Positions 1 through 6,755 of a DNA stretch of 7,573 nt are shown one piece after another. The DNA is from Clostridia bacterium. GTDB lineage: Bacteria; Bacillota; Clostridia; Oscillospirales; CAG-272. Every line of letters starts with the position of its first letter. Position 1 is the first letter of the stretch. The notes beneath the pieces were generated by a model, which searched no databases, had not been told where the DNA came from, and saw nothing but the letters and a program-made list of their open reading frames with translations. The DNA is taken from the NCBI GenBank assembly GCA_017518025.1, contig JAFWWR010000302.1, positions 1 through 7,573 of the forward strand, in the 5' to 3' direction. The position numbers and the translations under genes are program-made.

Positions 1-828
1 CCACGGGGTCCCCGGCCCGAAGAGATCGTAGCCGTAGTCGCCGCCGTCGTCGTAAACGCGGACGGCGGGATATCCTTCGCCCTCTTCAAGAGAGGACCGG
101 AGCTTTTCCTGGAGCGCCGGCCCGTGGGACCAGAGATACTTCGCGCCGTAGACCGCCCATCCGTCCTTTTCCGGATCGGGCAGGTACCCCTGCCAAGCCA
201 GCTCCTCGGTCTCGAGCAGATTCTTTATCATCTGGGCGACCTCCGCCCTCGTCACGTTGGATTTGGGGTTGAAGTTGCCGTTGTTGTCGCCGTTGACGAC
301 TCCCGCCCGGCGGAGAGTTTCGACGTGATCCTTCGCCCACTTCGCCACCTTGGACGAATCGGCGAAGACGGACGGAGCCGTCGCCCTGCGGGGCAGATTT
401 TTGCCGGAATAATCGATATATCTCACCATGGCGGTGGCGATCTCCTGCCGCGTGATGTTCGCGTCCGGTTTGAAGGTGCCGTCGCTGTAGCCGTTGACCA
501 CGCCGGTGGATGCAGCCCATCCCACGTAGCCGGAGTACCACTTGCCCGGCTTCACGTCGGAAAAGTCGTCCGTGTTTTTCTTCTCGCCGCCGTGGATGCG
601 GCAGAGGATCGTCACAAACATGGCCCGGGTCAGACTCCCGTTCGGGTCGAACCTGTCCTTCGCCACGCCCTGCATCAGGTCGCGCTCGTAGACGTACTTC
701 ACGCTTTTATAGTACCACTTGCCCTCCTTTACGTCACTGAAGGGCATTTCTCCCTCCGCGCCCGAAACGGCAAGGGGGAGGAACATGGCAAGCACAAGCA
801 AAAGGGAAACGAATCTCAGTTTTTTCAT
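1..828 (-). CDS. Secreted SLH-domain surface protein (N-terminal part, C-terminus beyond window)
   Basis: A 276-codon open frame runs from ATG at 828 to the window edge with no stop, so this is the N-terminal part only. Residues 1-24 form a signal peptide: Lys-Lys, a hydrophobic core (about 6-21), then a small-residue cleavage site near Ser-Gly-Ala (22-24). Three S-layer homology repeats follow at about 29-78, 88-138 and 154-205, each with the FxD start, a tryptophan about eight residues in, a G-V/M-x-x-G turn and the TRAM (67-70), TRQE (126-129) or TRAE (193-196) signature. SLH triplets bind pyruvylated secondary wall polymer and anchor proteins to the Gram-positive surface. Residues 206-276 are rich in Tyr, Gly and acidic residues, match no family I recognise, and begin the unseen effector part. 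The start is supported by an AGAGAGG ribosome site about 8 nt upstream and by a consensus promoter. Export and wall anchoring are firm; the function of the rest is unknown. Confidence 0.93.
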   Translation of the reverse strand, partial: MKKLRFVSLLLVLAMFLPLAVSGAEGEMPFSDVKEGKWYYKSVKYVYERDLMQGVAKDRFDPNGSLTRAMFVTILCRIHGGEKKNTDDFSDVKPGKWYSGYVGWAASTGVVNGYSDGTFKPDANITRQEIATAMVRYIDYSGKNLPRRATAPSVFADSSKVAKWAKDHVETLRRAGVVNGDNNGNFNPKSNVTRAEVAQMIKNLLETEELAWQGYLPDPEKDGWAVYGAKYLWSHGPALQEKLRSSLEEGEGYPAVRVYDDGGDYGYDLFGPGTPW

Positions 829-862
829 GACGGATCCTCTCTTTCCGGCTTTTTTGCACGTC

Positions 863-880
863 GGGGACGGGGTCCCCCGT
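863..880 (-). other. GC-rich hairpin in the 5' leader of the SLH gene
   Basis: In the minus-strand transcript, GGGGAC (872-877) can pair with GTCCCC (863-868) over a 3-nt loop. Alternatively, ACGGG (876-880) can pair with CCCGT (867-871) over a 4-nt loop. The two options are mutually exclusive. The hairpin sits at the very start of the predicted mRNA and is followed by A residues, not U residues, so it is not a terminator on this strand. It might protect the 5' end of the message. The pairing is visible in the sequence; the role is inferred. Confidence 0.45.
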
Positions 881-887
881 AAAGATT

Positions 888-916
888 ATTATATCGTGCC
901 GGGAGAAACGTGTCAA
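888..916 (-). promoter_or_regulatory. Perfect-consensus sigma-A promoter for the SLH gene
   Basis: Read on the minus strand, TTGACA (911-916) is followed by exactly 17 bp and TATAAT (888-893). Both hexamers match the vegetative sigma consensus at every base. The expected transcription start is near 881, giving a leader of about 50 nt that ends with AGAGAGG just before the ATG at 828. Such a match implies strong constitutive expression, as expected for an abundant surface protein. Confidence 0.9.
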
Positions 917-983
917 CCGCGGCGGACAAAAACGCAAAAATCTCACATTTTTTGCCGTACAGGTTTATTTTTCCGTCTCTTTA

Positions 984-992
984 TGGTAGAAT
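984..992 (+). promoter_or_regulatory. Extended -10 promoter for the mnmE-metA-GH unit
   Basis: TGG precedes TAGAAT (987-992), which fits an extended -10 element (TGn-TAnnnT) with five of six bases of the -10 consensus. At 17 bp upstream the -35 position reads TTTATT (964-969), a weak match, as is common with extended -10 promoters. Transcription would begin near 999. This leaves a leader of about 55 nt before the GTG at 1054 but almost none before the ATG at 1003. The element diverges from the SLH promoter, with the two -35 regions about 50 bp apart. Confidence 0.6.
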
Positions 993-1035
993 AAACCTTG
1001 GAATGTTTTCGGAAGACTCGCCGGACGGCGCGGTG

Positions 1036-1053
1036 AAAGGAAAGAGCGTAAAA
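1036..1053 (+). promoter_or_regulatory. Ribosome binding region that fixes the mnmE start at GTG 1054
   Basis: AAAGGA at 1036-1041, with AGAG at 1043-1046, lies 7 to 12 nt before GTG 1054. The in-frame ATG at 1003 and the GTG codons at 910 and 1033 lack a comparable site. MnmE proteins usually start only a few residues before the conserved Asp-Thr-Ile-Ala-Ala, which falls at residues 5-9 if translation starts at 1054. The purine-rich site is moderate in strength and its spacing slightly long. Confidence 0.65.
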
Positions 1054-2451
1054 GTGAGTATAGGCGATACGATAGCCGCCGTCTCCACGCCGAGAGGACG
1101 CGGAGGCGTCGCGGTGATAAGGATAAGCGGAGACGGAGCGTGGGACGCGGCTGAAAAGACGTTTTTCCCCGCGGGCGGCGGAGCCGTCCGGGAGATCGGG
1201 CCGCGCCGCGCCGCTTTCGGCGAGGTGCGCGGCAGGGACGGCGGTCTCATCGACCGCGCGGTGCTGACTCTGTACCGCGGTCCCGCCTCGTTTACCGGAG
1301 AGGACGTGGCGGAGATCTCCTGCCACGGCGGCGTGTACGTTACCCGCGCGGTGCTGGAGGCGGTGTTCGCCGCGGGAGCCCGTCCCGCGGAGGCGGGCGA
1401 GTTCACGAAACGGGCTTTCATCAACGGAAAAATGACTCTGTCCGAGGCGGAGGCGGTGGGCCTGCTCATCGACGCCGATACCGGGGACAGGATGGCGCTG
1501 TCCGCCGGCGCCGCCGGAGGGCGGCTCAAAAACGAGCTCCGCCGGATCACGGACCGGCTCACCTCGTCCCTCAGTTACCTTTACGCCGAGATCGACTATC
1601 CCGACGAGGAGATAACGGACGGTTCGGGACGCGACGGCGGAGAAGAGGTGCTCGACACCCTGAGGGAGGCGGAGAGCTCTCTCGACCGGCTCCTTGCCAC
1701 GTACAAACGCGGCTCCGCGGTGGCCGACGGCGTGAAAGCCGCCGTGGTCGGCGTGCCCAACGTGGGAAAATCGTCCCTGTTCAACGCTCTGTGCGGCGAC
1801 GACGGCGCCATCGTCACGGATCTGCCCGGCACCACCCGGGACGTTCTTCGGCGCACCGTCTCGATCGGCGGCATAACTGCGCTCCTGTCGGACACGGCGG
1901 GACTCCGGGAGGCGGAAAACGAAGTCGAATCCATCGGAGTGGAGCGCGCTCTGCGGGAAATGGAAACGGCGGAGCTGATATTCGCGGTCTTCGACGGCAG
2001 CCGTCCGCTGACGGACGGCGAGAGGGAAATGATGAAAAACTACCCCGCCGTCCCGCGGATCGCGGTGATAAACAAATGCGACCTTGCCTCCGGCCTGCCG
2101 GAGACAGAGGCGGGGGAAATAGAGAAAAATCACGACAAAACGGTGAGAGTATCGTGCCTCACGGGCGACGGGGTCCCCGACCTCGACCGGGCGGTGGCGG
2201 AGCTGTTCGACTCCGACTCCGTTGATCTCGGATCGGACGCGGTGATCTGGGACGCCCGCCAGCGGGCCGATCTCTCGGTCGCTCACGGGCTCGTCCGTGA
2301 CGCGCTCCGCGCCCTTGAATCCGGCGAGAGCGCCGACGCCGTCTGTACCCTCTGCGAGAGCGCCGCCGCAAAGCTCGGCGAGACGGACGGCAGAGGCGTC
2401 ACCGAGGAGATCGTGAACGCCATTTTCTCGCGTTTCTGCGTGGGAAAGTAA
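1054..2451 (+). CDS. mnmE: tRNA uridine-5-carboxymethylaminomethyl(34) synthesis GTPase MnmE
   Basis: MnmE (TrmE, ThdF) works with MnmG to build the 5-carboxymethylaminomethyl group on wobble uridine 34 of certain tRNAs, using methylene-tetrahydrofolate and GTP hydrolysis in the cytoplasm. From GTG 1054 the product has 465 residues, the usual family length. The N-terminal folate-binding and dimerisation domain shows FTGEDVAEISCHGG (80-93) and AEAGEFTKRAF (112-122). The inserted G domain shows the P-loop GVPNVGKS (233-240) with the potassium-binding Asn236, GTTRD (259-263), DTAG (280-283), a glutamate at 292 matching the catalytic Glu282 of E. coli, and NKCD (340-343). The C-terminus is Cys-Val-Gly-Lys, whose cysteine is typical and important. 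A longer frame reaches back to 910 but is not supported as protein. No mnmG, rnpA or yidC is adjacent, unlike the common order near the replication origin; metA follows after 18 nt. Confidence 0.97.
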   Translation: MSIGDTIAAVSTPRGRGGVAVIRISGDGAWDAAEKTFFPAGGGAVREIGPRRAAFGEVRGRDGGLIDRAVLTLYRGPASFTGEDVAEISCHGGVYVTRAVLEAVFAAGARPAEAGEFTKRAFINGKMTLSEAEAVGLLIDADTGDRMALSAGAAGGRLKNELRRITDRLTSSLSYLYAEIDYPDEEITDGSGRDGGEEVLDTLREAESSLDRLLATYKRGSAVADGVKAAVVGVPNVGKSSLFNALCGDDGAIVTDLPGTTRDVLRRTVSIGGITALLSDTAGLREAENEVESIGVERALREMETAELIFAVFDGSRPLTDGEREMMKNYPAVPRIAVINKCDLASGLPETEAGEIEKNHDKTVRVSCLTGDGVPDLDRAVAELFDSDSVDLGSDAVIWDARQRADLSVAHGLVRDALRALESGESADAVCTLCESAAAKLGETDGRGVTEEIVNAIFSRFCVGK

Positions 2452-2469
2452 AAAAGGGAGGCGCACAAA

Positions 2470-3408
2470 ATGCCTATCAAAATACCGCAGGAGCTCCCCG
2501 CGTGGGAGATCATGCAGAAAGAAAACATATTCGTCATGGACGAGCTGCGGGCCGTGTCTCAGGACATCCGTCCCCTGCGCCTCGCCATCCTCAACCTGAT
2601 GCCGACGAAGATAACGACGGAGACGCAGATCATACGCCTTCTGTCCAACACTCCGCTGCAGATAGAGATGACGCTGCTCATGACGTCGTCCCACAAGTCG
2701 CAGAACACGCCTGAGGAGCACATGATATCCTTCTACCGCACGTTTGAGCAGGTGAAGGATCAGAAGTTCGACGGACTCATCATCACGGGAGCGCCGGTGG
2801 AGAACCTCGACTTCGAGCAGGTGGACTACTGGCAGGAGCTCTGCGACATCATGCTCTGGTCGAAGACCAACGTCTTCTCCACATTTTATATTTGCTGGGC
2901 GGCGCAGGCGGGCCTGTACTACCACTACGGCGTGCCGAAGTATAAGCTGGACGAAAAAATGTCCGGCGTCTTCGCCCACCGGAACCTGATGCCGTCCCAT
3001 CCTCTCATGAGGGGATTCGACGAGACGTTCAACGCGCCTCACTCCCGCCACACCGAGGTGAGGGCGGAGGATATCCTCGCCACCGGCAAGCTTGAGATCC
3101 TTGCCGCGTCGGACGAGGCGGGCGTCTATATCGTCTCCTCGAAGAAGCGCCGTCTCTTCTACGTCATGGGCCACAGCGAGTACGACACGGAGACCCTCGG
3201 AAAGGAGTACGAGCGCGACATGGGCCGCGGGATGGACCCTCACGTTCCGTCCCACTATTACCCGGGCGACGACCCCACGAAGACGCCGCTTAACACCTGG
3301 CGCGCCCACGCGCACCTTCTGTTCTCCAACTGGCTCAACTATTTCGTGTATCAGAACACGCCGTACGACCTGAACAAGCTGAAAGATATGGGCGACGTGA
3401 CGCTCTGA
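2470..3408 (+). CDS. metA: Homoserine O-acetyltransferase, MetA family (MetAA type)
   Basis: This enzyme acylates the hydroxyl of L-homoserine, the first committed step of methionine synthesis, in the cytoplasm. The 312-residue length is typical. It has a class-I glutamine amidotransferase-like fold with nucleophile Cys142 in CWAAQAGLYYHYG, His235 and Glu237 in MGHSEY, and the family signature LNLMPTK (41-47) near the N-terminus. Residue 111, which follows TGAPV, is Glu. Work on Bacillus cereus MetA showed that Glu here favours acetyl-CoA while Gly, as in E. coli, favours succinyl-CoA, so the inferred reaction is acetyl-CoA plus homoserine giving O-acetylhomoserine (EC 2.3.1.31; also named metAA). 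ATG 2470 has a GGGAGG site (2456-2461) 8 nt upstream. The gene lies 18 nt after mnmE and 50 nt before the glycoside hydrolase. There is no room for a SAM riboswitch or T-box in front of it. Confidence 0.96.
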   Translation: MPIKIPQELPAWEIMQKENIFVMDELRAVSQDIRPLRLAILNLMPTKITTETQIIRLLSNTPLQIEMTLLMTSSHKSQNTPEEHMISFYRTFEQVKDQKFDGLIITGAPVENLDFEQVDYWQELCDIMLWSKTNVFSTFYICWAAQAGLYYHYGVPKYKLDEKMSGVFAHRNLMPSHPLMRGFDETFNAPHSRHTEVRAEDILATGKLEILAASDEAGVYIVSSKKRRLFYVMGHSEYDTETLGKEYERDMGRGMDPHVPSHYYPGDDPTKTPLNTWRAHAHLLFSNWLNYFVYQNTPYDLNKLKDMGDVTL

Positions 3409-3458
3409 GCGGACGCGCCCCGATAAACACACCGCCAACGCGGAAAAAGGAGAGAAAA

Positions 3459-6400
3459 ATGGCAGAAAACATCACCGGCGACCACTTGCGGAAGGGCTTT
3501 GAAAGCCCGGAACCCATATTCCGACCCGCTCCGTTCTGGTCGTGGAACTCCGTCATGGACCACGACGAGATCATAAAGCAGATCGACGATTTCAAGGCGC
3601 ACGGCTTCGGCGGCGCCTTCGCCCACGCAAGGGCGGGGCTCATCACGGAGTACCTGTCCGACGAGTTCTTCGACGCGTTCAGATGCGCCCTCGAGGAATC
3701 GAAAAGGATCGGGAACCTCCTCTATATGTACGACGAGAACACCTGGCCCTCCGGCTTTGCGGGGGGACTGGTCTGCGAGCGCGAAGGGGAGGCGAACGTT
3801 TGCGGCGACATCGCGAAATCACGCATCGTCGACGGCGCGAACCCGCAGTTCGGCGGGCCGCTGATCCGCGCGGCGGAGTGGTCCGAAGGCGACGTCCTGG
3901 GCCGCGACCTGACGGATATCCCGCTGGAAGAATGGGGCAAGTACGCCGAAAAGGTCTTCGTGATATATCTGTATTGTCCGAGAGGGGATCTCGGATGCGG
4001 CGGCCACCCCTACACCGACGTGATGAACAGGAGAGCGACGGACGCTTTCCTCGAGATCACCTATGACGAGTATTTCAAGCGGTTCGGAGACGATTTCGGC
4101 ACGGTGATCCCCGCGTCCTTCTCGGACGAGGCGAACATCCACAGCGAGGGCACCGACACCGTTCCGTTCTCCGACATCGTGAAGGAGAGGTTCTTCGAGC
4201 TGAACGGCTATCCGCTGGAGAGGAACATCCAGGCGGTGATCCGGAACGTGACCTTCAAGGACGGCTCCATGCCCTTCGACCGTCCGCCGGAAAAGGTGCG
4301 GTTCGACTACTTCCGCACGCTCCACACCCTCTGGATCGACAATTTCGTGAAGCCCATCACGGAATGGTGCGGGAGGCACGGCATCGCCTGGACCGGCCAC
4401 GACATCGAACATCAGTGGCCCCAGGCCCACGGAGGCAGGATCGCCCCCTCGGAGCAGCACACCTATATGTACCGCCAGTGGCCGGGTCTCGACCTGCTGC
4501 TCTGCGATCACCTGAGAGAATACCCAACGGAGTTCGACAAGCTCGAGATGATCGAGATCCGCTCCGCCGCAAACCAGTTCAAAAAGGAACGCACCCTCTG
4601 CGAGGCGTACGGCGCCGGCGGATACCACTCCACCACCGACGACTACAAGAGGATGGGCGACTATCTTCTCGTCAACGGCATCAATTTCTTCGTTCCCCAT
4701 CTGACCCTGTTCTCGTACATGGGCCAGCGCAAGCGCGACTGCCCGCAGTCCTTCGACTACAGACAGCCCTGGTGGAAAGAATACACCGAATACAACGACT
4801 ACTTCGCACGGGGGTCGTATATGCTCACCCGGGGCAGGATGGAGCAGAGGATACTGCTCATCAACCCCAGCACCACGTCTTATCTCATCACCGGTCTTGA
4901 CGGCGAGGGCAACGTGGACCACGGAACGACCCCGGAATGCGTCAAGAATCCCGATATGCGCGACTTCCTCACGCTGTTCGAGTCCCTCTGCCGCGAGATG
5001 TGGGACTTCGACCTGGGCGACGAATTCACCCTGGCGGACGCCGCCCGGGTCGAGGGCGGAAAGCTGGTCGTGGGAGATCAGAGATACGACGCGGTGATAC
5101 TGTCCCGCGACACGAAGAACCTGCTCGACACCACCGCGGACGCGCTCCTCGACTTCATGAAAGAGGGAGGCGCCGTGATCTCCACCGGCGACGGCGGAGA
5201 GGGGGACGGAGCCGGGTATATCTCCGGCATGACCGGCGACCAGAGGACCGCGGAACTGAGGCGTAACTGGACCGCCGCCGGATCCGTCGACGAACTGCTC
5301 CGCCTCCTCGGCGAAAAATTCGAAAAATACGTCTCTGCCGATCCCGTCACGGGCGTCGGGTCCATGAGACGCGCCCTGCCGGACGGCCGTCAGATAGTCT
5401 TCATCGTCAACCACAGCATGGGAACGTACTCCTCCGACGTGCGGGTGAAATGCTCTTCCGCGGTGCGGTGGGATATGTTCACCGGAGAGCGTACCTCCGT
5501 CGAAGGCGTGTCGGAGAACGGATATTTCACGTTCCCCGTGGAGCTCGAGAGATGCGAGAGCGCGCTGTTCGTCACGGACGAGCTCCCGGCTCCCGCCGCG
5601 AAGGCGGCCGCCAAGACGGAAGAGGCGGAGCTCGAGCTTGTCTCGATCAGACCCGACAGGGAAAACACCTTCACCCTGGACCATCCGTCGCTTGAGATCG
5701 GCGACAGGAAGTTCCCCGAGAGGTACTTCCTCGAGACCGCCAAAACGCTGTTCCACGAGATGATGGACAGAGGAAACCCGTGGAGGAGCACCCAGCAGCA
5801 CACGAAATACCTCGATATGAACGACTCCTTCGGTCCGGAGACCGCGTTCACGCTCACCTACCGCTTCAACGTCGCTCCGGAGACCGTCGGTCTGCCGATC
5901 AAGGCGATCATCGAACGGCCTGAAAAAATGAAACTCACCGTCAACGGAACTGAGATCCCCTACGGCGGCGAGACGTACTATTTCGGCGAGGAGTTCGGCA
6001 TACTCGACGTCACCGAGGCGATCGTTCCCGGAGAGAACGAGCTGAAGCTCTCCGCGGACCGGTTCGACGTGCTCTGCGAGGCGGAGGCGGTGTTCCTGGA
6101 GGGCGATTTCTCGGTATCGGTGGAGGACGACGCTTTCGTCCTCACTCCGGGACGCACGCCCGGATACGGATACTGGAAAGATCAGGGCATGAGCCACTAT
6201 TCCGGCAGCGTGATCTACGAATACGGCGTGAATCTCGACAAAAAACCGGAGTACGCGACCATCCGCGTCGCGGATTACAAGGGCACGGCGGCGTCGGTGA
6301 CGGTGAACGGGGAATACGTCGCCGCCATCCACAGGAACGGACGGTATGACGTCGATATCGCCCCGTATCTCAAAGAGGGCGGGAACAGGATCGAAGTGAA

Positions 6401-6563
6401 GGTCTGCGGAAGTCTGCAGAACGTCCTGGGGCCTCACCTGAACTATCAGGACGTCATGCCCTACGACTGGGACGTGTTCATCGACGGCAGAGTTGCCGTA
6501 CCGGAAGACTATATGTTCTCGGAATGGGGTCTGACGGCTCCTCCGACCCTGACCGTCGGCTGA
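3459..6563 (+). CDS. Cytoplasmic GH106-like glycoside hydrolase (putative alpha-L-rhamnosidase)
   Basis: The 1034-residue product lacks a signal peptide and membrane segments, so it probably acts on imported oligosaccharides. The N-terminal half resembles the GH106 TIM-barrel architecture: FWSWN (26-30), a Gly-Phe-Gly-Gly-Ala-Phe stretch (49-54), ITEYLS (62-67), YDENTWPSGFAGG (91-103), SDEANIH (222-228), TGHDIEH (312-318), CEAYGAGGYH (381-390) and PWW (437-439). Glu224, Glu317 and Glu382 are candidate catalytic acids. GH106 enzymes are inverting, calcium-dependent alpha-L-rhamnosidases. Residues about 520-585 look like a Rossmann-type domain similar to the beta-galactosidase trimerisation fold, and 640-710 like a small beta domain. 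Residues about 790-870 and 915-1000 look like beta-sandwich, galactose-binding or GH2-type sugar-binding domains, the last with YSGSVIYEY and VTVNG. AAGGAGAG (3447-3454) precedes ATG 3459. The family call rests on remembered motifs, and substrate specificity in these relatives is often untested. The neighbours, mnmE and metA, give no substrate clue. Confidence 0.8.
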   Translation: MAENITGDHLRKGFESPEPIFRPAPFWSWNSVMDHDEIIKQIDDFKAHGFGGAFAHARAGLITEYLSDEFFDAFRCALEESKRIGNLLYMYDENTWPSGFAGGLVCEREGEANVCGDIAKSRIVDGANPQFGGPLIRAAEWSEGDVLGRDLTDIPLEEWGKYAEKVFVIYLYCPRGDLGCGGHPYTDVMNRRATDAFLEITYDEYFKRFGDDFGTVIPASFSDEANIHSEGTDTVPFSDIVKERFFELNGYPLERNIQAVIRNVTFKDGSMPFDRPPEKVRFDYFRTLHTLWIDNFVKPITEWCGRHGIAWTGHDIEHQWPQAHGGRIAPSEQHTYMYRQWPGLDLLLCDHLREYPTEFDKLEMIEIRSAANQFKKERTLCEAYGAGGYHSTTDDYKRMGDYLLVNGINFFVPHLTLFSYMGQRKRDCPQSFDYRQPWWKEYTEYNDYFARGSYMLTRGRMEQRILLINPSTTSYLITGLDGEGNVDHGTTPECVKNPDMRDFLTLFESLCREMWDFDLGDEFTLADAARVEGGKLVVGDQRYDAVILSRDTKNLLDTTADALLDFMKEGGAVISTGDGGEGDGAGYISGMTGDQRTAELRRNWTAAGSVDELLRLLGEKFEKYVSADPVTGVGSMRRALPDGRQIVFIVNHSMGTYSSDVRVKCSSAVRWDMFTGERTSVEGVSENGYFTFPVELERCESALFVTDELPAPAAKAAAKTEEAELELVSIRPDRENTFTLDHPSLEIGDRKFPERYFLETAKTLFHEMMDRGNPWRSTQQHTKYLDMNDSFGPETAFTLTYRFNVAPETVGLPIKAIIERPEKMKLTVNGTEIPYGGETYYFGEEFGILDVTEAIVPGENELKLSADRFDVLCEAEAVFLEGDFSVSVEDDAFVLTPGRTPGYGYWKDQGMSHYSGSVIYEYGVNLDKKPEYATIRVADYKGTAASVTVNGEYVAAIHRNGRYDVDIAPYLKEGGNRIEVKVCGSLQNVLGPHLNYQDVMPYDWDVFIDGRVAVPEDYMFSEWGLTAPPTLTVG

Positions 6564-6577
6564 CCGGACGGGATTTC

Positions 6578-6618
6578 GGGGCGCTCCTTTTTCGCGAAGG
6601 AGCGTCCCGTTTTGTTTT
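6578..6618 (+). terminator. Rho-independent terminator of the mnmE-metA-GH unit
   Basis: Twelve bases at 6578-6589 (starting GGGGCGCTCC) pair with 6597-6608 (ending GCGTCCC). All positions pair, one of them as a G-U wobble, around a 7-nt loop. GTTTTGTTTT follows directly at 6609-6618. The stem starts 15 nt after the stop codon at 6561-6563. There is no T run on the other side of the stem, so it should work only on plus-strand transcription. Confidence 0.93.
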
Positions 6619-6705
6619 GCCGTCAATCTGCCCAAAAAAGAGGGCGCGGAATTGTGTATTTCAATGAAACGGTCGGTCTCGCGCCGATTTCTTTCAAACT
6701 TGATA

Positions 6706-6734
6706 TTGACAATTTGCCGGAATTGTGATAGGAT
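6706..6734 (+). promoter_or_regulatory. Strong promoter for the secreted protein at 6798
   Basis: TTGACA (6706-6711) matches the -35 consensus fully. After exactly 17 bp comes TAGGAT (6729-6734), four of six matches to the -10. TG at 6726-6727 with one base before the -10 adds an extended -10 element. Transcription would begin near 6741, giving a leader of about 57 nt. The segment is AT-rich compared with the flanking genes. Confidence 0.82.
6709..6726. promoter_or_regulatory. Operator-like inverted repeat inside the promoter spacer
   Basis: ACAATT (6709-6714) and AATTGT (6721-6726) form a perfect 6+6 inverted repeat separated by 6 bp. A further matching base pair (T6707 with A6728) lies one step beyond a mismatch. 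The centres of the half-sites are 12 bp apart and the repeat overlaps the -35 and the extended -10, so a bound dimer would block RNA polymerase. I do not recognise it as the site of a named regulator, and AT-rich promoters can contain such repeats by chance. Confidence 0.35.
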
Positions 6735-6755
6735 TGAAAGCGTATATCGGGAACT

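Noticed and set aside
124..882. Plus-strand frame of 252 codons opposite the SLH gene
   Set aside because: It runs through the SLH gene and its promoter, and the minus-strand reading gives three clear SLH repeats, so this frame is a shadow.
2452..2469. Possible SAM or T-box riboswitch controlling metA
   Set aside because: Only 18 nt separate mnmE from metA, which holds just the ribosome site. No leader RNA could fit, and none was recognised in the 829-1053 region.
943..3438. Long open frame (831 codons) on the minus strand opposite mnmE and metA
   Set aside because: It is antisense to two firmly identified genes. The predicted protein is rich in Arg, His and Val with no recognisable domain, which is typical of frames opened opposite GC-rich genes.
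3409..3458. Possible terminator between metA and the glycoside hydrolase
   Set aside because: No stem of useful length followed by a T tract is present. The segment contains only a ribosome site, so read-through is expected.
3819..6635. Long open frame (938 codons) on the minus strand opposite the glycoside hydrolase
   Set aside because: It lies antisense to a coherent GH-like protein, starts inside the intergenic region near the terminator, has low-complexity Val/Arg/Glu-rich composition and no ribosome site of note.
6619..6705. Small RNA or tRNA in the gap before the last gene
   Set aside because: No cloverleaf or conserved T-loop was found. Only short palindromes such as TTTCA-A-TGAAA (6659-6669) are present, too weak to call an RNA.
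6719..6728. GGAATTGTGA resembles part of the lac operator
   Set aside because: The match is ten bases with no continuing symmetry to the lac site. The visible symmetry is a different repeat, and LacI-family control is not otherwise indicated.
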